The position numbers and the translations under genes were made by a program. Positions 35,523-46,884 of a stretch of 64,000 bases of DNA are shown here, piece after piece; the first letter of the stretch is position 1; each line of letters opens with the position of its first letter. The notes below the pieces were generated by a model that saw nothing but the letters and a program-made list of their open reading frames with translations, was not told the origin of the DNA and did no database searches. This stretch comes from Psychrobacter sp. Pi2-52 (GTDB lineage Bacteria; Pseudomonadota; Gammaproteobacteria; Pseudomonadales; Moraxellaceae): contig NZ_CAJHBS010000014.1 of assembly GCF_904846705.1 (NCBI RefSeq), positions 1-64,000 of the forward strand, in the 5' to 3' direction.

Positions 35523-35574
35523 AATAATTTTTGCCGTTTATAGGGTAAATAGCTACAAATCTCGTAATAAATTA

Positions 35575-35600
35575 AGTCAGCTTTAGGCTGGCTTTTTTTT
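35575..35600 (+). terminator. Terminator of cysS
   Basis: AGTCAGC (35575-35581) pairs with GCTGGCT (35587-35593, one G-T pair), followed by eight T. Confidence 0.8.
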
Positions 35601-35675
35601 GCTTACTGAATTAGGTTAAAGCAGCAACGATATATTTTGTATACTTTCCTTTTGTAGACTGATGGCTTTGAAAAC

Positions 35676-37661
35676 ATGAATACTCTTAAAGACAACCCTA
35701 TGGACAATCATTGTGCTGTTTTGCACTCAGATGATAATCATCAAGTAGATGTAGAGAAAAGCCGTTTTCAAAGTCATGTGCTGCAAGTATTGTTGGGCTT
35801 TTTGATTGTCGCTATAAATGTCATCTATTCACCCGCTTATGCAGCAAATAGTGAAAATGAACAGAGCACGAGCGAGTCAGAAAAACAAACGCCTAGTAAG
35901 CCTGATAGTTTTACTGAATATGCCGCTCAGCAAGTCAATGCGCTTAAAGATGAAAGTGTCAGTATTTCTGGTATTACTGAAGAGATATTCGACCCTACTG
36001 AGCGTAACGCAGTGGAGCAGGCAGGCAGACTACAAGGTGATACGGCACTGACCGGAGAATATAGTGAGAGCTACTATATACTCGATAAACTAAATGCAGG
36101 GTTGCCGCCGTTATCTGAGCCACCTAACTTGGAGACGCCGCTTGCAGCCTTAGAGTTTTTTCAATCAGCGTTAATGAAGCAGCAGTATGATTTGGCCGCT
36201 TACGCGCTAAACATGAATTTGATTGATGAGAAAAGCCAACGTAGCCGTGCGCTTGATCTCACAAAGCGACTGGATTTCTTATTGTCCGAAAAAGAGCTCT
36301 ATGTATTCGACGATATGCCAGATCGCCCCGATGGCTTAATTGAACCACCGCTTGGTAATAATAGCAGTGTCATGGGTATTGCCAGACGTTCTATTCAGCT
36401 TGGCTATATTGATTATCGCGAGCGCCGTGTTCCTATCTATTTGCAGCGAGTACGAGTAGGGGATGAAGCCCCTGTCTGGGTGTTTTCGGCGCAGACAGTA
36501 GGTAATATTGATAATCTCTATGAGCAGTATCATCCAGCCGAGTTTGAGCGTTATTTGCCCACTTGGTTAAAGCTAAAGTTTTTTGGAATTGCGCTATGGG
36601 AATTCTCAGCGCTGATATTGTTCTTTTTATTAACCATGGGGATGGGTTGGCTACTGAGTAAAGGTACTGCAAAAATCATCAATCATTATATCGATGAAGA
36701 AAAATACAGCGTGTATGTTGGCAGTACCAATGGCGTCGCAGATTTGGTTAGCAAGCTAACAGTACCATTAACCTTTACCATCAGTTTTTCACTGGTTTTT
36801 ACCTTGGTTTCTGGTGGTTTTCCTTATTTAGATGCAGTCGCCTCATCTACTCGTCCATTGATTTGGATTGGACTGGTATTTAGTACCATGTGGTTAGGCA
36901 TTCGTATCATTAACTTTTTTGCCAATCGCTATCAAGACATGCAGATTGAAAATTTGGCTGCAGAGCATTTCGATAAAGAACGTCGCCGCCGTACTTATGT
37001 ATCAATATTTCGCCGTGTGTTTATTTTCGCGATGATTTTGGGAAGCTTCTGGATAGGCCTTAGTGAGTTTGCCAATATGGAAGGCCTTGGCAAAACTTTA
37101 TTGACTTCAGCGGGTATTGCAGGTGTGGTTATCGGTATTGCGGCACAGCCGATATTGGGGAATATCATCGCTGGTGTGCAGGTAGCAGTGACGCAGCCAG
37201 TGCGAATCGGCGATAGTGTGATAATGGATGGTAATTTTAGTACGGTCGAAGACCTGCGTTACACGTATGCCGTGTTAAAAACATGGGATGAGCGTCGCTT
37301 GATCGTGCCAATGCGTGAGCTAATCACTGAACGAGTGGAAAACTGGTCGCATACAGAAGTTCATCAGACCTGTCCTGTGTTTTTGTATATCGATTATGGC
37401 GCAGATATCGACGCTATCCGAGAGGCATTTATATCGATGGTCAAGGACAATAAACTTTGGGATAATAAAACAGAACCTGAAATGTATGTGGTTGATGTGA
37501 CCGAAAATAACATTCAACTGCGCGGCGCTGTTTCATCGGTAGGGCCTATAGAGGCATGGACGCTGGCTTGTGAGATACGAGAGAAAATGCTTGGTTACCT
37601 GCATGCACAACAGAACCAATATCTACCTACAGAGCGTTTTACGTTAACAAAAGGCGACTAG
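35676..37661 (+). CDS. MscS-family mechanosensitive ion channel with large periplasmic N-terminal domain
   Basis: This inner-membrane channel would open under membrane tension to relieve osmotic downshock. The C-terminal third carries the MscS core: the pore helix region LLTSAGIAGVVIGIAAQPIL, GNIIAGVQVAVTQPVRIGDS and the beta domain VEDLRYTYAVLKTWDERRLI. Earlier hydrophobic segments are at about 305-330, 360-385 and 395-415. Residues 1-55 contain a signal-like hydrophobic stretch ending YSPAYA-A, followed by about 240 mainly polar residues that should be periplasmic. At 661 residues it is much longer than MscS (286) and closer to the MscM/YbdG-like group. A second start, MDNHC, lies eight codons in. 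Confidence 0.88.
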   Translation: MNTLKDNPMDNHCAVLHSDDNHQVDVEKSRFQSHVLQVLLGFLIVAINVIYSPAYAANSENEQSTSESEKQTPSKPDSFTEYAAQQVNALKDESVSISGITEEIFDPTERNAVEQAGRLQGDTALTGEYSESYYILDKLNAGLPPLSEPPNLETPLAALEFFQSALMKQQYDLAAYALNMNLIDEKSQRSRALDLTKRLDFLLSEKELYVFDDMPDRPDGLIEPPLGNNSSVMGIARRSIQLGYIDYRERRVPIYLQRVRVGDEAPVWVFSAQTVGNIDNLYEQYHPAEFERYLPTWLKLKFFGIALWEFSALILFFLLTMGMGWLLSKGTAKIINHYIDEEKYSVYVGSTNGVADLVSKLTVPLTFTISFSLVFTLVSGGFPYLDAVASSTRPLIWIGLVFSTMWLGIRIINFFANRYQDMQIENLAAEHFDKERRRRTYVSIFRRVFIFAMILGSFWIGLSEFANMEGLGKTLLTSAGIAGVVIGIAAQPILGNIIAGVQVAVTQPVRIGDSVIMDGNFSTVEDLRYTYAVLKTWDERRLIVPMRELITERVENWSHTEVHQTCPVFLYIDYGADIDAIREAFISMVKDNKLWDNKTEPEMYVVDVTENNIQLRGAVSSVGPIEAWTLACEIREKMLGYLHAQQNQYLPTERFTLTKGD

Positions 37662-37803
37662 AAATTGGGAATAGCGATGAGCCTTGCGAACTTAATTAGC
37701 TTTAAAAGCCAGTTATTAATGGTTTGAAGCACAACTACCATCGATAAAGACGCACTTGTGTAAAATAATCTGACAAATATAGTGTGTCAGCGAGGCGCTT
37801 ATT

Positions 37804-37812
37804 TGTTATAAT
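37804..37812 (+). promoter_or_regulatory. Probable extended -10 promoter of guaB
   Basis: TGTTATAAT has the TG extension one base before a perfect TATAAT, so a consensus -35 is not required. It would give a leader of about 120 bases before guaB. No purine-riboswitch-like fold was recognised in that leader. Confidence 0.5.
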
Positions 37813-37920
37813 GTGGCGTTATTTTTATAGGATAACTGAGTGGTTAGCCATGAGTCAGCACTGTATATGCAGCTGTAATGATTGATACGCTTAACCCTGA
37901 GCTCCTACCCATCAAAATAA

Positions 37921-39411
<1,491 letters not shown>

Positions 39412-39496
39412 GTCGTTCCGTAAAATGCTTCCCTTTTATAGATTTAAATCGTATTAATGTTAGCTGAGACGTAAGGCTGCAGCGAGCTTAGGATAC

Positions 39497-39537
39497 AAAC
39501 AGCCAACAATGCTCTGTTATTGTTGGCTGTTTTTTTT
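39497..39537 (+). terminator. Terminator of guaB
   Basis: AAACAGCCAACAAT (39497-39510) pairs with ATTGTTGGCTGTTT (39519-39532), followed by a long T-run. Confidence 0.92.
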
Positions 39538-39623
39538 GTAAAATACAGAAACAGATTATTACAACAATAGTATTGCCTGCGTATACGTTTGGCCTTTTAT
39601 TTTTTTGACTTGAGGAACACACA

Positions 39624-40991
39624 ATGAGCTATTTTGGCACTGATGGAATTCGCGGAAAATTTGGTGAATTACCAATTACACCGGATTTTATTTTAAAACT
39701 AGGCTATGTCACTGGGCTTGTTCTCATAGAAAAAAATGAAAATCCTACGCGTAAGCCAAGTGTAGTGATTGGTAAAGATACGCGTCTGTCAGGCTATGTG
39801 ATAGAGGGAGCATTACAAGCAGGTTTTAATGCGGCTGGTGTTGATGTTTATATGCTTGGTCCATTACCAACCCCAGCGATTGCGCATTTAACCCGTAGCT
39901 TTAATGCAGATGCTGGCGTGGTTATCTCAGCCTCGCATAACCCTTATTATGATAATGGCATCAAGTTTTTCTCAGGTGATGGCAAAAAGATAAGTGATGA
40001 GATGCAAACTGCAATCAATGATAAATTGACGGCAATTATGAACGACGTTGGTAGTGATGTTGCCATAATGCCTATTCTTGATCCTGCAAATTTAGGTAAG
40101 AACAATCGTATTGATGATGCTAAAGGTCGCTATATTGAATTTTGCAAAGGCAGCTTCCCTTATCAGTACGATCTCAGTCATCTGACAGTAGTAGTGGATT
40201 GTGCCAATGGCGCAGGCTATAGCGTAGCACCTAGAGTAATGCGCGAGTTGGGGGCCAACGTGATTGCCATCAATAATACGCCAGACGGTATCAATATCAA
40301 TGCTGAATGTGGTTCTACTCATCCTAAAAGCTTACAAAAGGCTGTGCTTGAGCATGACGCAGATGTCGGGATTGCACTAGATGGTGATGGCGACCGTATC
40401 GTAATGGTTGATGAGACGGGTAAGCTGATCGATGGTGATGGTATCTTATACGTACTTGCTACCCAAGGTAAAATTAAAGCTGAAGGTGTTGTCGGCACAC
40501 TCATGAGCAATATGGGGTTAGAGCTGGCGCTAAAAGATGCAAATATTCAATTTACTCGCGCAAAGGTTGGTGATCGCTATGTGATGCAGGATTTAGAAGC
40601 TAATGGCTGGATATTGGGCGGTGAGCCATCTGGTCATATCTTATGCTTAGATAAAAGTCGCACAGGGGACGCTATCATTGCTAGCTTGCAAGTACTGGCA
40701 GTAATGCAAGCCAGAGAGCGTGCGCTAAGTGAGCTTGTTGAAGGTTTTGAAGTGTTACCGCAAAAGCTAGTCAATGTACGCTTATCTCAAATGCAAGACC
40801 CATTCAAACATGAGGAGTTGGTTGCTGCTTTTGATAAAGCACAGGCAACGCTAGAGGGTCGTGGTCGTCTTCTGATACGTCAGTCAGGTACAGAGCCTAT
40901 GATTCGCGTGATGGTGGAATCAGATGATGAAATAGAATGTGATGTAATGGCTAATGATTTAGCTGATCTTATAAAGTCGGTACTAGGCTAA
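39624..40991 (+). CDS. glmM: Phosphoglucosamine mutase
   Basis: GlmM interconverts glucosamine-6-phosphate and glucosamine-1-phosphate for peptidoglycan and LPS precursors. The 455-residue protein has the phosphoserine loop [20 protein letters not shown], the metal loop [15 protein letters not shown], the sugar loop LGGEPSGHI and the phosphate-binding [12 protein letters not shown]. The start motif [13 protein letters not shown] is characteristic. It has its own ribosome site (GAGGAAC). Confidence 0.97.
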   Translation: MSYFGTDGIRGKFGELPITPDFILKLGYVTGLVLIEKNENPTRKPSVVIGKDTRLSGYVIEGALQAGFNAAGVDVYMLGPLPTPAIAHLTRSFNADAGVVISASHNPYYDNGIKFFSGDGKKISDEMQTAINDKLTAIMNDVGSDVAIMPILDPANLGKNNRIDDAKGRYIEFCKGSFPYQYDLSHLTVVVDCANGAGYSVAPRVMRELGANVIAINNTPDGININAECGSTHPKSLQKAVLEHDADVGIALDGDGDRIVMVDETGKLIDGDGILYVLATQGKIKAEGVVGTLMSNMGLELALKDANIQFTRAKVGDRYVMQDLEANGWILGGEPSGHILCLDKSRTGDAIIASLQVLAVMQARERALSELVEGFEVLPQKLVNVRLSQMQDPFKHEELVAAFDKAQATLEGRGRLLIRQSGTEPMIRVMVESDDEIECDVMANDLADLIKSVLG

Positions 40992-41006
40992 TAGCATTCT
41001 AGGCAA

Positions 41007-41063
41007 TAACTGGTATTCAAAATAGTAACTGGTATTTAAGATAATGACTGGTATTCGAGACAA
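41007..41063 (+). repeat. Three tandem imperfect 19-bp repeats between glmM and pdxH
   Basis: The units TAACTGGTATTCAAAATAG, TAACTGGTATTTAAGATAA and TGACTGGTATTCGAGACAA follow one another without gaps at 41007, 41026 and 41045. The core ACTGGTATT is invariant. They fill most of the 103-base gap, so they could be stacked binding sites at the pdxH promoter or slippage products. Confidence 0.8.
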
Positions 41064-41094
41064 CAACATTATAGTTTTCAAATAAGGAGCTGCC

Positions 41095-41769
41095 ATGAGC
41101 ATGGACTTTACCGACCAACGCCTCTCATACGAGAAAGGTGAGCTTGACCAACAGTCAGTACCAACGTCACCATTCGAGCTTTTAAAAGCTTGGATGAATG
41201 AAGCGTTAGTGCAAAAGGTGCAAGAGCCTTATGCAATGAGTTTGGCAACATGTGGCGCAGACAATAAGCCTAGCGTCCGTATTGTGTTACTACGCGAGAT
41301 TACTGAGACGGGTATTGTTTTTTATACCAATTATGAAAGCGCGAAGGGGCAGGATATTGTAGAAAACCCTAATGCCGAAGCGTTATTCTTTTGGCATGAG
41401 CTGGAGCGTCAAGTCCGTATCAGCGGTAGTATCGCTAAAATAGATGCTGATAAATCGGCTGCTTACTTTCAAAAACGTCCTCATGATAGTCAAGTAGGCG
41501 CTTGGGTCAGTCAACCGCAAAGTGGTGAAGTGGCCAATCGTGAAATCATGGAGCAAACGTTTGAACAGCTTCAAGCAGCGCACCCTGACAATACTACTGT
41601 ACCAACGCCAGAGTTTTGGGGTGGGTATGAGATTACGGTTGAAAGTATTGAGTTTTGGCAAGGTCGAGCCAATCGGATGCATGACCGAATTGTGTATACG
41701 CAGAGTAGCGACGACAATGAAGGCGATAAAGGCCATACAAGCTGGACAACCAAGCGCTTACTACCATAG
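41095..41769 (+). CDS. pdxH: Pyridoxamine 5'-phosphate oxidase
   Basis: PdxH is the FMN enzyme that makes pyridoxal 5'-phosphate from pyridoxine or pyridoxamine phosphate. The 224-residue protein has the N-terminal SPFELLKAWMNEA, the FMN segment PSVRIVLLREI and FYTNYESAKGQD, the SRPHDSQVGAWVSQ-like stretch (KRPHDSQVGAWVSQPQSG) and the signature EFWQGRANRMHDRIVY. The ribosome site AAGGAG is well placed for the ATG at 41095. Confidence 0.96.
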   Translation: MSMDFTDQRLSYEKGELDQQSVPTSPFELLKAWMNEALVQKVQEPYAMSLATCGADNKPSVRIVLLREITETGIVFYTNYESAKGQDIVENPNAEALFFWHELERQVRISGSIAKIDADKSAAYFQKRPHDSQVGAWVSQPQSGEVANREIMEQTFEQLQAAHPDNTTVPTPEFWGGYEITVESIEFWQGRANRMHDRIVYTQSSDDNEGDKGHTSWTTKRLLP

Positions 41770-41804
41770 TTGCTGTAGCCTCAAGCTATAGATTATACAA
41801 AACT

Positions 41805-41854
41805 AAAAAAGCCACTCTAAATCCAATTTCTTTGGTATCTAGGGTGGCTTTTTT
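41805..41854. terminator. Bidirectional terminator between pdxH and the EmrA-like gene
   Basis: AAAAAAGCCACTCTA pairs with TAGGGTGGCTTTTTT (one T-G pair), with A- and T-runs on both sides suiting the convergent genes. Confidence 0.85.
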
Positions 41855-41911
41855 ACGTTAGCTATTGACCTTAATTAGCATTATTTTTTAATTAACTTTT
41901 TATTTAACCTT

Positions 41912-43174
41912 TCATTTAATATTGGTATCGACATCCACTGAGACTGACATACCAGGACGTAAGCGTGCCAGTTCAGGCTGATCTTGGTCTAAGTCGATGC
42001 GTACAGGAATACGTTGAGCGATTTTTATGTAGTTACCTGTCGCAGGGTTGGCAGCAGCAGCACTAAACTCGCTACCAGTCGCTGGCGAGATATTACTAAC
42101 GTGACCCGTAAATTTGGCACCGCCAAGCGCATCGACATGAATGGTCGCAGGCTCGCCTATTGCCATATTGGCTATTTGAGTTTCCTTAAAGTTTGCAATA
42201 ATCCAGATACCTTTTGGCACGATATACATGAGCTGCGTACCAGCGCTAACGTATTGACCTTCTTTGACACTGACTTGGCTTAGCTGGCCAGATTCAGGCG
42301 CAGTGATGATAGTATTGTCTAGATTGATTTGCGCTTGCTTGACGCCTGCCTCAGCATTTTTAATATTTGCGTCCAGCGATGAGCGACTGCCACTGGTCTT
42401 TTCACGGTTTTCTTGAGCGGCTTGCAAATTAGCCTCTGCTTGCTGTACACCTGCCTGCGCTTGAGCCAATTGCGCCTTGATATGAGCAACTTCTGCTTTA
42501 GATACCGCACCAATAGCATCTAAACCTTGATAACGGTTAACATCTTCACGTGCACTCTCCACATTGATTTTGGCACTATATAAATCAGCTCTACGTGCTT
42601 CAATTTGTGCTTGGCTGGTTTGCGTATCTTGCTCATTAGTAGAGCGGTTAGTAACTGCTACCTCTGTATTTGCTTGGGCTTGTTCGAGCTGCTGCTGAAA
42701 GGTTCGATCGTCAATCTTTATGAGTAAGTCGCCAGCTTTTACATTGGCGAAGTCTTGCACTGCTACCTTGGTCACGTAGCCAGAAACTTGCGGGCTAATA
42801 ATAGTGGTTTGACCTTTGACAAAAGCATTATTGGTTTGCTGTACCGTTGGGGTGAATGGTGGGAGCTTCCATGCATACAAAATTAATATCACGCCAATGA
42901 CAATCAATAAAATTAATAAGCCTAAGTTTAGATAGGATTTTTTCTTGGGCGACCAACCAGTAGTATTGGGTATTGGCTCTTTTGGCGGCATTGGTGGTTC
43001 ATTGCTGTCTGTACTGTCTTCTACATCACCTTCTGCCGTCTTAGTTGCTGATTGCGACGAAGTTGTAGCAGACTCTTCTTTACTTATATCGGACGCTATA
43101 GGTGTGTCTGTTGCTGGAGCGCCAGTGGACGTCTGAGGTGTTTGATTAAGCTCATTTAGTTTTTCTTGGCTCAT
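41912..43174 (-). CDS. emrA: HlyD/EmrA-family membrane fusion protein
   Basis: This periplasmic adaptor links an inner-membrane MFS pump to an outer-membrane channel. After about 75 polar residues, one membrane anchor lies at about 80-103 (LNLGLLILLIVIGVILILYA). The barrel-sandwich strands TIISPQVSGYVTKVAVQD and GQLSQVSVKEGQYVSAGTQL flank a coiled-coil hairpin of about 110 residues. NFKETQIANMAIGEPATIHV and the RIPVRIDLDQDQPELARL tail are close to EmrA. Its gene starts 86 bases after the MFS gene and is surely in the same operon. Confidence 0.9.
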   Translation of the reverse strand: MSQEKLNELNQTPQTSTGAPATDTPIASDISKEESATTSSQSATKTAEGDVEDSTDSNEPPMPPKEPIPNTTGWSPKKKSYLNLGLLILLIVIGVILILYAWKLPPFTPTVQQTNNAFVKGQTTIISPQVSGYVTKVAVQDFANVKAGDLLIKIDDRTFQQQLEQAQANTEVAVTNRSTNEQDTQTSQAQIEARRADLYSAKINVESAREDVNRYQGLDAIGAVSKAEVAHIKAQLAQAQAGVQQAEANLQAAQENREKTSGSRSSLDANIKNAEAGVKQAQINLDNTIITAPESGQLSQVSVKEGQYVSAGTQLMYIVPKGIWIIANFKETQIANMAIGEPATIHVDALGGAKFTGHVSNISPATGSEFSAAAANPATGNYIKIAQRIPVRIDLDQDQPELARLRPGMSVSVDVDTNIK

Positions 43175-43259
43175 GACGTGCTCCTAAATTCTTAATAAAT
43201 ATTAAAATAGACTGGCTATAAATGAATGAGGTGAAACATTATTAATATAATAAGGTGAG

Positions 43260-44948
43260 CTATTTTGACTCACGCATTTTTGCAATAACGGCAAGCTCTT
43301 TAGCAAGTGGATTGCGCTTGTGGTAACGGTTATAAAAATAGTTGATCAATAAAATGGCTGTAACGAAAGTAGCAAAACTGGCCATCAAAAAGAACAGATC
43401 GCTATAAGCGGAGACAGTTGCTTGGCGCTGAATCCCTTGCAACACTTGGCTCATCGCGGCCACATTCGCTTGTGCTGCGTCCGTCGTTTGGTTTGACAAT
43501 ACACTACGAGTACCAGCAATTTGAGCGCTGAACGTAGGATCACCCAAGTTCAGTGAGCTGACCATATCTGCATAATGGACCTGTGTACGAATGGTCGTAA
43601 ATGCCTGAATAGCCGCTGCACCTGCCAATCCGCCAACCGTTTGGGAAATACCAAAGATAACCGAAAAACTAATGATATAAGCAGGGCCACTAGCAATAGC
43701 TCGCAAGAATCCTTCGAAAACCAAAGGTCCCATGAAATATACCGCGGCAAATGCAATCAAAAACTGGCTAATATAAAACATATAGGGAGCCGAGTTGATA
43801 GAGACCCCAACGTCCATCCAAGAACCTAAGGCAATCAATGCCACTGCTAAAATAACGGGACGGCGCAAGTCCATTGGATTGGTACTAAAAATACTAATCA
43901 CCAAAGCCAACACACTGGCAGCCATTATGACAGCATAAAAAGTAACCAGCTGATCGTTACCATAGCCCAAATTAGCGAGCAGTCCTGCAGCGCCGACATT
44001 TTGCTCAGATAGCAAAATTCGCATGACCGCGCCGGTAATCATAAAGGCAATAATATTGCGACTACGCATCCAGCGGACTTGTAGCATTGGGTTTTTGCGA
44101 TGTGTTTCAATCCATAAAGCGATGCCAATCCCAATAATGGCAATCATCAGTGGATAGACGAGCCAAGGCGTCGTCCACCATAAAATCCTACCTTGCACCA
44201 AAATAACAGCCAGTGCAGCTAGACCGCTCGCAAAAAAAGCAAAGCTTAAAAAGTCGAGTTTCTCAAACACTTTTTCGGTATTGCCTGGTGGTAGCTCCAA
44301 TATATTAATCAGTCCAAAACAAATCAGTGCCAAACCAAATTGAAATAGAAATAAATTCTCAAGCTGACCATCGATGGCGAGATAGGGTGAGATGATTCGT
44401 GATAGTGGAATACCAAACTGCACCAAGCCAAAACCCAATATTAAGCCGCTGGTGCGCTTGACGGTTGGCATGCCTTGCAAACAGTAGAATAATCCTAAGA
44501 TGGTCATGCCACTTGCCACCATACCGCTAAGTCCCCTGGCGACAATCTCTAGGTAATAAGGCTCAATTCCTATATTAGGCGTATCTAATAAATGACTACT
44601 GATTAGCCACTGTAAACTCGTGGCAGCCAACAAAAAGAACAGAGTGATTTTACTAAAAAGTGACATACCAAACTGCTGGCGAATCTTGTACAGCAGAACG
44701 GTGATACAGGCATTGGTCATATTATAGCTGACAGATATCCAACCACCTTCGGCTGGTGTTAAACCCAGTTGACCTTGAATTTGAGTAAGATTTGCGACGA
44801 GCAGACCGTTTTGAAAGCTAGCAGTGAGACCAACGAAAATTCCGATCAGTAAGTAAAATAATTTGCGGCGTGCAGGATGATCAGGATTGGCAGGAGAGCC
44901 CACCATTATCGGTTGTTCGTGGGGCTTAAACTGATATTCATTACTCAT
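43260..44948 (-). CDS. emrB: MFS transporter of the DHA2 (EmrB-like) family
   Basis: The 562-residue protein has about 14 membrane helices and works with the EmrA-like adaptor encoded next. Recognisable segments are the first-loop region TPAEGGWISVSYNMTNACIT and the motif C-like GLILGFGLVQFGIPLSRIIS. The long loop between the last two helices (about 460-520, with DMVSSLNLGDPTF) is typical of EmrB-type pumps. Classic motif A is poorly conserved. Substrates of EmrAB-type pumps are hydrophobic toxicants or fatty acids; nothing in the sequence fixes the substrate. The pump order (MFS first, adaptor second) is reversed relative to E. coli emrAB. Confidence 0.88.
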   Translation of the reverse strand: MSNEYQFKPHEQPIMVGSPANPDHPARRKLFYLLIGIFVGLTASFQNGLLVANLTQIQGQLGLTPAEGGWISVSYNMTNACITVLLYKIRQQFGMSLFSKITLFFLLAATSLQWLISSHLLDTPNIGIEPYYLEIVARGLSGMVASGMTILGLFYCLQGMPTVKRTSGLILGFGLVQFGIPLSRIISPYLAIDGQLENLFLFQFGLALICFGLINILELPPGNTEKVFEKLDFLSFAFFASGLAALAVILVQGRILWWTTPWLVYPLMIAIIGIGIALWIETHRKNPMLQVRWMRSRNIIAFMITGAVMRILLSEQNVGAAGLLANLGYGNDQLVTFYAVIMAASVLALVISIFSTNPMDLRRPVILAVALIALGSWMDVGVSINSAPYMFYISQFLIAFAAVYFMGPLVFEGFLRAIASGPAYIISFSVIFGISQTVGGLAGAAAIQAFTTIRTQVHYADMVSSLNLGDPTFSAQIAGTRSVLSNQTTDAAQANVAAMSQVLQGIQRQATVSAYSDLFFLMASFATFVTAILLINYFYNRYHKRNPLAKELAVIAKMRESK

Positions 44949-45333
44949 GGACGTACCATAATCTGTATAAGGAAATAAAATGGCATAGAACAGATTCCAG
45001 ACGCAAAATCAGGTCAGTACGATGAATGTTCATAGCTTAAAAAACAGCGGAGTTACTGATATAAATGCTGGTCAAACTGGAAAGATAACCCAAGAAATGC
45101 AGGACATATTTTATCATAACTTCTACAGCGCTTTTGTCATTAGCGCGTAACTCATTTACGCTATTGAATAAAGATATAGCAGTATTTCGTGCAATGTGAT
45201 GAGCGATGCAACAAGCAAAAAATGCTATACGCATAAAAAACAGCTCTATACAGAGCTGTTTTTGTGTATCAAAAAATTGGTCAGTCAATAATAGTATTTT
45301 GGCTAATACCGAGGTATCAATTAATACTAAGTA
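44949..45333. other. Intergenic region upstream of emrB with the GST terminator
   Basis: The gap contains the hairpin terminator at 45235-45263 and should hold the emrB promoter near 44960-45040. An open frame across 45037-45288 runs through the terminator and is not considered a gene. Confidence 0.4.
45235..45263 (-). terminator. Terminator downstream of the GST gene
   Basis: ACAGCTCT (45240-45247) pairs with AGAGCTGT (45252-45259), extended by A/T pairs, with a T-run on the minus strand. Confidence 0.8.
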
Positions 45334-45963
45334 CTAAATCGATTCATCATATTTTGCTTCTAGCTGCATCGCACGCTGATAGCTATCAAGACTGGCCAGC
45401 TTTTCAGCATACTGTTTGATATGCGGATAAGCATCAAGTTTCTGACGCTTAGCAAGAATAATCAAATCGAATGACAGCATAAAGTCGGCACCGCTCAGTT
45501 TATCACCTACAATAAACGACTTACCTTCAACTGAGGCATCCAGATACTTAAACAGTCTGGTTTTTTCTGTCTCGATGTAGCCGTTTAAAAACTCATTGTC
45601 ATCGATGCCTGCTTTGTTAGTAAATAATTCAAGCATTAATGGCAACATGAGCGAGCTTTCTGCAAAATCAATCCACTGTAGATAATACCCATAGTCCGAG
45701 CTGTCTGTCGCAGGACGTAGACGCTCGGGCGCAAATCGCTCAATCAGTAACTCAGTAATGGCCCCTGATTCAGCATAAATTTGGCCGTCCATCTCGATAA
45801 CTGGAGATTTACCGAGTGGGTGAACTGCCTTCAGGGAATCTGGTGCCAAATGAGTCTTGGCATCGCGCTGATGACTGACCACTTCATAAGGCACGCCTAG
45901 CTCTTCTAAGAGCCAAAGCGTACGCAACGAACGTGACTGATTAAGGTGATGTAAGCGAATCAT
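45334..45963 (-). CDS. Glutathione S-transferase
   Basis: The 209-residue protein has the thioredoxin-like N-terminal domain (IRLHHLNQSRSLRTLWLLEE, HPLGKSPVIEMDGQIYAESG with the glutathione-binding ESG) and the helical C-terminal domain with the N-capping box GADFMLSFDL. The SRSLRTLWLLEELGVPYE start is typical of the bacterial beta-like and GST-HR groups with serine as likely catalytic residue. It starts four bases after the DJ-1/PfpI gene, so the two form an operon. Conjugation of reactive carbonyls or epoxides fits the surrounding detoxification genes. Confidence 0.9.
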   Translation of the reverse strand: MIRLHHLNQSRSLRTLWLLEELGVPYEVVSHQRDAKTHLAPDSLKAVHPLGKSPVIEMDGQIYAESGAITELLIERFAPERLRPATDSSDYGYYLQWIDFAESSLMLPLMLELFTNKAGIDDNEFLNGYIETEKTRLFKYLDASVEGKSFIVGDKLSGADFMLSFDLIILAKRQKLDAYPHIKQYAEKLASLDSYQRAMQLEAKYDESI

Positions 45964-45967
45964 GATA

Positions 45968-46645
45968 TTAACCTTTGAGCTTGTTGATCAAACGCGTAGC
46001 CGCTTCTTCTGAAGATGCTGGGTTTTGACCAGTGATCAATAAACCATCTTCCACGACAAATGATTCCCAATCAGCCGCTTTTTCGTAGTTGCCACCATTG
46101 GCTTTCAATGCGTCTTCTACTAGGAAGGGTACTACGTCTGTTAGGCCAACTGCGTCTTCTTCAGAGTTAGTAAAACCAGTCACTGTCTTGCCTTTTACTA
46201 AGTACTCGCCATCGACTTTAACGTTTTTAAGCGCTGCAGGAGAATGACAAACAAAAGCAACAGGCTTGTCTTGCTTAACAAAAGTCTCGATCAGATTGAT
46301 AGAGTTTTTATCTACTGCCAAATCCCACAATGGGCCATGACCACCAGGGTAGAATACTGAATCGAAATCTTCAGCGTTCATATCAGCAAGTTTTTTGGTA
46401 TTAGCCAAATGTTCTTGCGCGTCTTTATCGTCTTTAAAACGAGTGGTATCTTTGGTTTGCGTGTCTTCTGTGTCACTACTAGGATCTAGTGGTGGCTGGC
46501 CGCCAGCTGGAGAAGCTAGAGTTACATTTACGCCAGCGTCAAGAAATGCGTAGTAAGGAGCAGCAAATTCTTCTAGCCAAAAGCCAGTTTTCTTACCAGT
46601 ATCGCCTAAACGGTCATGAGAAGTTAGTACCATTAAAATGTTCAT
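45968..46645 (-). CDS. DJ-1/PfpI-family protein, candidate glyoxalase III (Hsp31-like)
   Basis: The 225-residue protein has the class I glutamine-amidotransferase-like fold of DJ-1/Hsp31. The nucleophilic elbow is AFVCHSPAAL with Cys133 and the following His134; the conserved glutamate is Glu25 in GFWLEEFAAPYY, and YPGGHGPLWDLA is the family's other fingerprint. The large insert with SPAGGQPPLDP and the FWLEEFA stretch match the fungal/bacterial Hsp31-like clade that converts methylglyoxal to lactate without glutathione. It forms an operon with the glutathione transferase and lies beside CurA and YqhD, which supports a dicarbonyl role. Confidence 0.88.
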   Translation of the reverse strand: MNILMVLTSHDRLGDTGKKTGFWLEEFAAPYYAFLDAGVNVTLASPAGGQPPLDPSSDTEDTQTKDTTRFKDDKDAQEHLANTKKLADMNAEDFDSVFYPGGHGPLWDLAVDKNSINLIETFVKQDKPVAFVCHSPAALKNVKVDGEYLVKGKTVTGFTNSEEDAVGLTDVVPFLVEDALKANGGNYEKAADWESFVVEDGLLITGQNPASSEEAATRLINKLKG

Positions 46646-46884
46646 AATTATCCTTGTTTATTATTTATGTGTTAGTAACTATATAGCCGACAGTCATAAG
46701 TTTTACGTTACATCATTAGCCATTTTTACCTAATTAGCCTAAATGCAAATAATGACTGTTAGCATTATTCCTGCTTTGTAAGCAACTTTCAGTAGTGATA
46801 TTAGCAATTTATGTTGTTAAGTAGTTATTCATAACGATTGCTAACTATCAGTAGCTGCTTAACTACTCAATGTTTAACCAGTAA

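Noticed and set aside
42000-43100. Possible internal repeat array in the EmrA-like gene
   Set aside because: The apparent repetition is the Gln/Ala-rich coiled-coil hairpin of the adaptor, not DNA repeats.
45037-45288. 83-codon open frame upstream of emrB
   Set aside because: It runs through the strong terminator at 45235-45263, has no ribosome site and no protein-like motif.
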